A DNA stretch of 7,201 bases, from the NCBI GenBank assembly GCA_002394725.1, contig DGUQ01000060.1:1-7201 (forward strand). The letters are read 5' to 3'. Position numbers and translations under genes: made by a program. A model generated the notes under the pieces. It searched no databases and was not told where the DNA came from. It worked only from the letters and a program-made list of their open reading frames with translations. Numbering within the stretch: the stretch's first letter is position 1; every line of letters starts with the position of its first letter. Positions 5,498 to 7,201 of this stretch are shown here, one piece after another. Source of the stretch: Ruminococcaceae bacterium UBA4306. Lineage in GTDB: Bacteria; Bacillota; Clostridia; Oscillospirales; Acutalibacteraceae.

Positions 5498-5517
5498 ATT
5501 AGCCGGGCATTTCTTAT
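5488..5517 (+). terminator. attenuator terminator upstream of metY
   Basis: TGCCCGG (5488-5494) pairs with CCGGGCA (5503-5509) around the loop GAGATTAG, followed by TTTCTTAT. It lies 20 bases after the leader-peptide stop and 140 bases before metY, on the sense strand, so it would end transcription before the gene. The U-tract is short and interrupted by one C, which suits a conditional terminator. Confidence 0.65.
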
Positions 5518-5558
5518 GCATAATCATCCCAAAGGAAACGCTCGTTTTTAAATACCAA

Positions 5559-5601
5559 CCCTCCGGCTCCTTTGGAGCCACCTCCCTTAGAAAAGGGAGG
5601 C
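5559..5601. repeat. intergenic double-hairpin repeat, short copy
   Basis: CCCTCC is followed by a hairpin GGCTCC-ttt-GGAGCC (5565-5579) and then CCTCCCTT-agaa-AAGGGAGG (5581-5600). The second hairpin is a perfect 8-bp stem. Closely related sequence occurs at 6967-7053. The style matches dispersed intergenic repeats I associate with gut Clostridia (inference). It lies in the transcribed metY leader, between the attenuator and the ribosome binding site, and has no U-tract. Confidence 0.6.
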
Positions 5602-5657
5602 TTCAAGTATCATCTTTCCCTCAATATCATCATATCAATTTAGAAAGGAACTTTATC

Positions 5658-6938
5658 ATGAGCAATTATAAATTTGAAACCTTACAGTTACATGTCGGTC
5701 AGGAGCAGGCTGACCCCGCTACCGATGCAAGAGCTGTCCCGATCTACCAGACCACCTCTTATGTCTTCCACAACTCTCAGCATGCCGCCGACCGCTTTGG
5801 GCTTGCCGACGCCGGCAACATCTACGGCAGACTGACCAACTCCACGCAGGAGGTGCTGGAGAAGCGCGTCGCCGCGTTAGAGGGCGGCAGCGCGGCGCTG
5901 GCGCTCGCGTCGGGTGCTGCGGCGATCACCTACACCATCGAAGCGCTTGCCGCGAACGGCGGTCATATCGTGGCGCAAAAGACCATCTACGGCGGCAGCT
6001 ACAACCTGCTCGCCCACACCCTGCCGCAGTACGGCATTGACACGACCTTTGTGGACGCGCACGACCTCGATGAAGTAGAGAACGCGATCCGGGACAACAC
6101 ACGTGCCATCTATCTCGAAACCCTCGGCAATCCCAACAGCGATATCCCCGACATCGACGCAATCGCCGCGATCGCCCATCGTCACGGACTGCCCGTCGTC
6201 GTGGACAACACCTTCGGCACGCCCTATCTGATCCGTCCGATCGAGCACGGCGCGGACATCGTCGTGCACTCGGCAACCAAGTTCCTCGGCGGACACGGCA
6301 CCACCCTCGGCGGCGTGATCGTGGAGTCAGGCAAATTCGATTGGAGCAAAAGCGGCAACTATCCGAACATTGCTGCGCCGAATCCGAGCTATCACGGCGT
6401 GAGCTTCTATGACGCAGTCGGTCCCGCGGCATTCGTCACCTACATCCGCGCGATCCTCCTGCGCGATACCGGCGCGGCGATCTCTCCCTTTAACGCGTTC
6501 CTGCTGTTACAGGGCGTCGAGACCCTCTCGCTCAGGCTCGACCGCCACGCGGAGAACACCAAGAAGGTCGTGGAATTCCTCAATAAGCATCCGCAGGTCG
6601 AGAAAGTCAACCATCCCTCCCTGCCCGATCATCCCGATCACGCGCTGTATCAGAAGTATTTCCCGAACGGCGGCGCGTCCATCTTCACCTTTGAGATCAA
6701 GGGCGGTAAGGAAGAAGCGTGGAAGTTCATCGACAATCTCCAAATCTTCTCCCTGCTCGCGAATGTCGCCGACGTGAAGAGTCTTGTCATCCATCCTGCC
6801 TCCACCACCCACTCTCAGCTGAGTGACGAGGAGCTTGCGGAGCAGGGTATTTATCAGAACACCATCCGCCTGTCCATCGGCACGGAGCACATCGACGATA
6901 TCATCGCCGATCTGGAAAACGGCTTTGCGGCGGTTTAA
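5658..6938 (+). CDS. metY: O-acetylhomoserine sulfhydrylase (Cys/Met metabolism PLP enzyme)
   Basis: This 426-residue PLP enzyme belongs to the gamma-synthase-like fold-type I family. It should combine O-acetyl-L-homoserine with sulfide to give homocysteine and acetate, the direct sulfhydrylation route to methionine. Visible family marks are the N-terminus [19 protein letters not shown] and the phosphate-binding Y56-G-R58 from the neighbouring subunit. S85-G-A also contributes, D183 in VVDNTFGTP pairs with the cofactor nitrogen, and the Schiff-base lysine is K208 in [11 protein letters not shown]. The motif [13 protein letters not shown] and the length near 430 fit O-acetylhomoserine sulfhydrylases better than the ~380-residue cystathionine synthases. 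The start ATG 5658 follows AGAAAGGAAC; in-frame codons further upstream run through the attenuator and repeat and are not used. It stands alone, controlled by its own operator and attenuator. Activity on O-acetylserine cannot be excluded. Confidence 0.93.
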   Translation: MSNYKFETLQLHVGQEQADPATDARAVPIYQTTSYVFHNSQHAADRFGLADAGNIYGRLTNSTQEVLEKRVAALEGGSAALALASGAAAITYTIEALAANGGHIVAQKTIYGGSYNLLAHTLPQYGIDTTFVDAHDLDEVENAIRDNTRAIYLETLGNPNSDIPDIDAIAAIAHRHGLPVVVDNTFGTPYLIRPIEHGADIVVHSATKFLGGHGTTLGGVIVESGKFDWSKSGNYPNIAAPNPSYHGVSFYDAVGPAAFVTYIRAILLRDTGAAISPFNAFLLLQGVETLSLRLDRHAENTKKVVEFLNKHPQVEKVNHPSLPDHPDHALYQKYFPNGGASIFTFEIKGGKEEAWKFIDNLQIFSLLANVADVKSLVIHPASTTHSQLSDEELAEQGIYQNTIRLSIGTEHIDDIIADLENGFAAV

Positions 6939-6966
6939 AAGGAAAGAATACCCCTTTCAGAATCAA

Positions 6967-7053
6967 CCCTCCGGCACTTTGTGCCACCTCTCCGGTGTAT
7001 GGATTCTGTTTTCCAAAACCAGTTTTGGACAGAATCTCACCTTAGGAAAGGGA
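6967..7053. repeat. intergenic repeat, long copy with inserted hairpin
   Basis: The ends match the short copy at 5559-5601: CCCTCC, then hairpin GGCAC-ttt-GTGCC (6973-6985), then ACCTC, and on the right CCTTAGGAAAGGGAGGC (7040-7055 region). Between ACCTC and CCTTAG an extra segment of about 50 bases replaces one or two C residues. The small hairpin differs from the short copy's by compensating changes (GGCTCC/GGAGCC versus GGCAC/GTGCC). It begins 29 bases after the metY stop. No separate terminator with a U-tract is visible downstream of metY, so the element might serve as a 3' end structure. Confidence 0.55.
7001..7037. repeat. bulged hairpin, copy B of the TGT-NNN-CCRAA element
   Basis: GATTCTGT (7002-7009) pairs with ACAGAATC (7029-7036), TTT (7010-7012) bulges on the 5' side, and CCAAAA (7013-7018) pairs with TTTTGG (7023-7028) around CCAG. 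The bulge position and the TGT...TTTGGACA core match copy A at 3311-3349. The outer stem is GATTC/GAATC here and GGAGT/ACTCC there. Confidence 0.55.
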
Positions 7054-7099
7054 GGCTATTGAGCCACAAAATACGTGAGTAAAACAAAAAAAGGCACGC

Positions 7100-7195
7100 A
7101 TGTCCACACGCGCCGCCAACACGCGTGTTAGAGTCCCGTTTATGGGCAACGTGTTGTTATACAATAGAATCACAGGACTTAGAATGAAAAAGTAA
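7100..7195 (+). CDS. possible 31-residue small ORF
   Basis: ATG 7100 is five bases after AAAAAAAGG and runs 31 codons to TAA 7193-7195, beginning MSTRAANTRVRVPFMGN and ending RMKK. Another ATG (7196) follows the stop directly and leaves the window. The peptide is basic, has no recognised domain, and no promoter is evident. It contains a hairpin, ACACGCG (7106-7112) with CGCGTGT (7122-7128). It could be a leader peptide for a gene to the right or a chance ORF. Confidence 0.2.
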   Translation: MSTRAANTRVRVPFMGNVLLYNRITGLRMKK

Positions 7196-7201
7196 ATGTC
7201 G

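Noticed and set aside
5531..5552. Possible terminator AAACG-ct-CGTTTTT after the attenuator
   Set aside because: The loop would be two bases; opening it leaves too short a stem to be credible.
5484..5657. Upstream in-frame extension of metY (58 extra codons)
   Set aside because: The extension translates the terminator and an intergenic repeat, and no Shine-Dalgarno precedes it. The ATG at 5658 has one and gives the family's usual N-terminus.
5304..5657. T-box, SAM (S-box) or other known sulfur riboswitch before metY
   Set aside because: I found neither the T-box antiterminator signature (like AGGGTGGNACCGCG) nor S-box core motifs. The leader instead contains a translated ORF.
7075..7131. 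18-codon GTG-start frame after metY
   Set aside because: No ribosome binding site, and it is very short. The overlapping ATG frame at 7100 is slightly better supported.
7140..7165. Plus-strand promoter TTTATG...TACAAT near the right edge
   Set aside because: The spacer is only 15 bases and the -35 is poor.

Overview
The window looks like chromosomal DNA from a Gram-positive anaerobe of the class Clostridia, probably Oscillospirales/Ruminococcaceae-like. The reasons are strong AAAGGAGG-type ribosome binding sites, consensus sigma-A promoters, fairly GC-rich genes between AT-rich spacers, a lipobox lipoprotein, a clostridial-type nifS-nifU pair, and hairpin-rich intergenic repeats. The genus is inference. 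No rRNA, tRNA, CRISPR array, transposase or phage gene was seen.

Layout from left to right. Bases 1-180 hold one or two minus-strand promoters for a gene just outside the left edge. A terminator at 202-230 ends a minus-strand gene (277-1623) for a secreted lipoprotein with a Cthe_2159-like beta-helix carbohydrate-binding region and a Gly/Met-rich tail. Next is a minus-strand two-gene operon, a metallophosphoesterase (2412-3221) followed by a CYTH/triphosphate tunnel protein (1888-2412). The two overlap by one base (TAATG), have a terminator at 1852-1883, and start from a consensus promoter at 3373-3401 with a long, foldable 5' leader. Diverging from it on the plus strand are nifS (3547-4737) and nifU (4748-5131), the cysteine desulfurase and Fe-S scaffold, ending at a terminator (5197-5243). 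Last comes metY (5658-6938), O-acetylhomoserine sulfhydrylase, behind a 350-base leader.

The most interesting part is sulfur control. The nifS-nifU and metY promoters share a nearly identical 22-base block (3449-3470 and 5267-5288, 21 of 22 identical) that spans the -35 box and contains a dyad TACCTA/TAGGTA. This suggests one regulator, plausibly Rrf2 family (CymR/IscR-like), for sulfur transfer and sulfur assimilation. The metY leader also encodes an unlisted 35-residue peptide with three Cys codons and a perfect Shine-Dalgarno. After it come mutually exclusive hairpins: a 9-bp antiterminator (5413-5421 with 5489-5497) and a GC-rich terminator (5488-5509 plus TTTCTT). This is the architecture of ribosome-mediated attenuation, probably sensing Cys-tRNA or Met-tRNA.

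Intergenic repeats form a second theme. Elements at 5559-5600 and 6967-7053 are related, but the second carries an extra hairpin of about 50 bases. That hairpin shares an unusual core (TGT, 3-nt bulge, CCRAA... TTTGGACA) with a hairpin at 3311-3349, while the flanking stem bases differ in a compensating way.
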